Positions 5,433 to 5,620 of a DNA stretch of 5,620 bases are shown in pieces; the first letter of the stretch is position 1; each line of letters starts with the position of its first letter. A model generated the notes under the pieces. The model worked only from the letters and a program-made list of their open reading frames with translations. It searched no databases and was not told where the DNA came from. The position numbers were made by a program, and so were the translations under genes. The DNA is from Firmicutes bacterium UBA3932 (GTDB lineage Bacteria; Bacillota; Clostridia; Peptostreptococcales; Anaerovoracaceae). The stretch is taken from positions 1-5,620 of the forward strand of contig DGEG01000132.1 of assembly GCA_002385825.1 (NCBI GenBank), given 5' to 3'.

Positions 5433-5461
5433 ATTGTATACACATAAAAAACTCATGTCAA
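5433..5461 (-). promoter_or_regulatory. ahcY promoter
   Basis: The minus strand has TTGACA (5461-5456, perfect -35), a 17-bp spacer, then TACAAT (5438-5433, 5/6 match to the -10). The expected transcription start is near 5426, giving a leader of about 80 nt before the ahcY ATG. The -35 box lies inside the first copy of the upstream repeat. Confidence 0.75.
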
Positions 5462-5620
5462 AACCCAACACCCCTCAACCCCTTGTCCCATCTATCCTTA
5501 ACCCTATTTCCCCAATTCTTTCCAGATAAAAAAGTCATGTCAAAAATCACCCATTTCCCTTATCCCTATCTCCTATTTTCTTCCTATTTTCAGCCTCATT
5601 TTAGATAAAAAAGTCGTGTC
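5444..5620 (-). repeat. Three direct repeats about 80 bp apart upstream of ahcY
   Basis: Plus-strand copies are ATAAAAAACTCATGTCAAAA (5444-5463), ATAAAAAAGTCATGTCAAAA (5526-5545) and ATAAAAAAGTCGTGTC (5605-5620, cut by the window edge). Copies 1 and 2 match at 19/20 positions; copies 2 and 3 at 15/16. Start-to-start distances are 82 and 79 bp. On the minus strand each copy reads as TTTTGACATGACTTTTTTAT, that is, a -35-like box followed by a T6 run. The intervening ~60 bp are almost free of G on the plus strand and carry short C-tracts at 7-8 bp intervals. No ORF explains the region. Confidence 0.7.
5464..5489 (-). other. G-quadruplex motif next to the ahcY -35 box
   Basis: On the minus strand four G-tracts of lengths 3, 4, 4 and 3 are separated by three loops of exactly 4 nt (ACAA, TTGA, TGTT). 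This satisfies the G3+N1-7 rule. The motif ends 2 bp before the TTGACA of the ahcY promoter. Further GGG tracts continue upstream (5502-5504, 5510-5513). Folding in DNA is predicted from the motif, not shown. Confidence 0.5.

Noticed and set aside
5444..5620. CRISPR array
   Set aside because: Repeats are imperfect and AT-rich, and the ~60-bp intervals share composition instead of being unique spacers; no cas genes are visible.

Overview
The window looks like chromosomal DNA from a spore-former-like Clostridia (Bacillota) lineage. The evidence is the tilS-ftsH neighbourhood, the long clostridial form of GltX, AAGGAGG-type ribosome binding sites, frequent TTG starts and sigma-A-like promoters. 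Genus cannot be assigned. No mobile element, CRISPR array, rRNA or tRNA is visible.

Layout. (1) 1-173, minus strand: the N-terminus of FtsH, a membrane AAA+ protease, running off the left edge and starting at TTG. (2) 297-1721, minus strand: tilS, the tRNA-Ile lysidine synthetase. It lies directly upstream of ftsH in the same direction, and the hpt gene that often sits between them is absent. (3) About 1760-2116: a divergent intergenic region with an extended -10 promoter for tilS and a TATAAT promoter, inverted repeats and a possible attenuator hairpin for gltX. (4) 2117-3763, plus strand: gltX, a 548-residue glutamyl-tRNA synthetase with an N-terminal extension. (5) 3857-3970, plus strand: a 37-codon single-membrane-segment microprotein with a clear Shine-Dalgarno sequence. 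(6) 3984-4085: a convergent gap with two hairpins, one of them a perfect 13-bp stem that probably terminates ahcY. (7) 4096-5346, minus strand: ahcY, an S-adenosylhomocysteinase-family enzyme of the short archaeal/Thermotoga type, whose adenine-pocket residues differ from those of the classical enzyme. (8) 5347-5620: the ahcY leader and upstream region.

The three complete large genes are housekeeping genes: tRNA modification, tRNA charging and recycling of the methylation by-product. The most unusual part is upstream of ahcY. A near-consensus promoter should start transcription at about 5426, one base before an 18-bp imperfect hairpin. The 3' arm of that hairpin (CCTCCA) is equally complementary to the TGGAGG that forms the ahcY ribosome binding site, so two exclusive RNA folds can be drawn. 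A short upstream ORF runs through the leader and stops 1 nt before the ahcY start. Upstream of the promoter are three copies of a ~20-bp repeat spaced about 80 bp apart, with a regular four-tract G-quadruplex motif (minus strand) abutting the -35 box. These are sequence-level observations; none has been tested by alignment or folding software.
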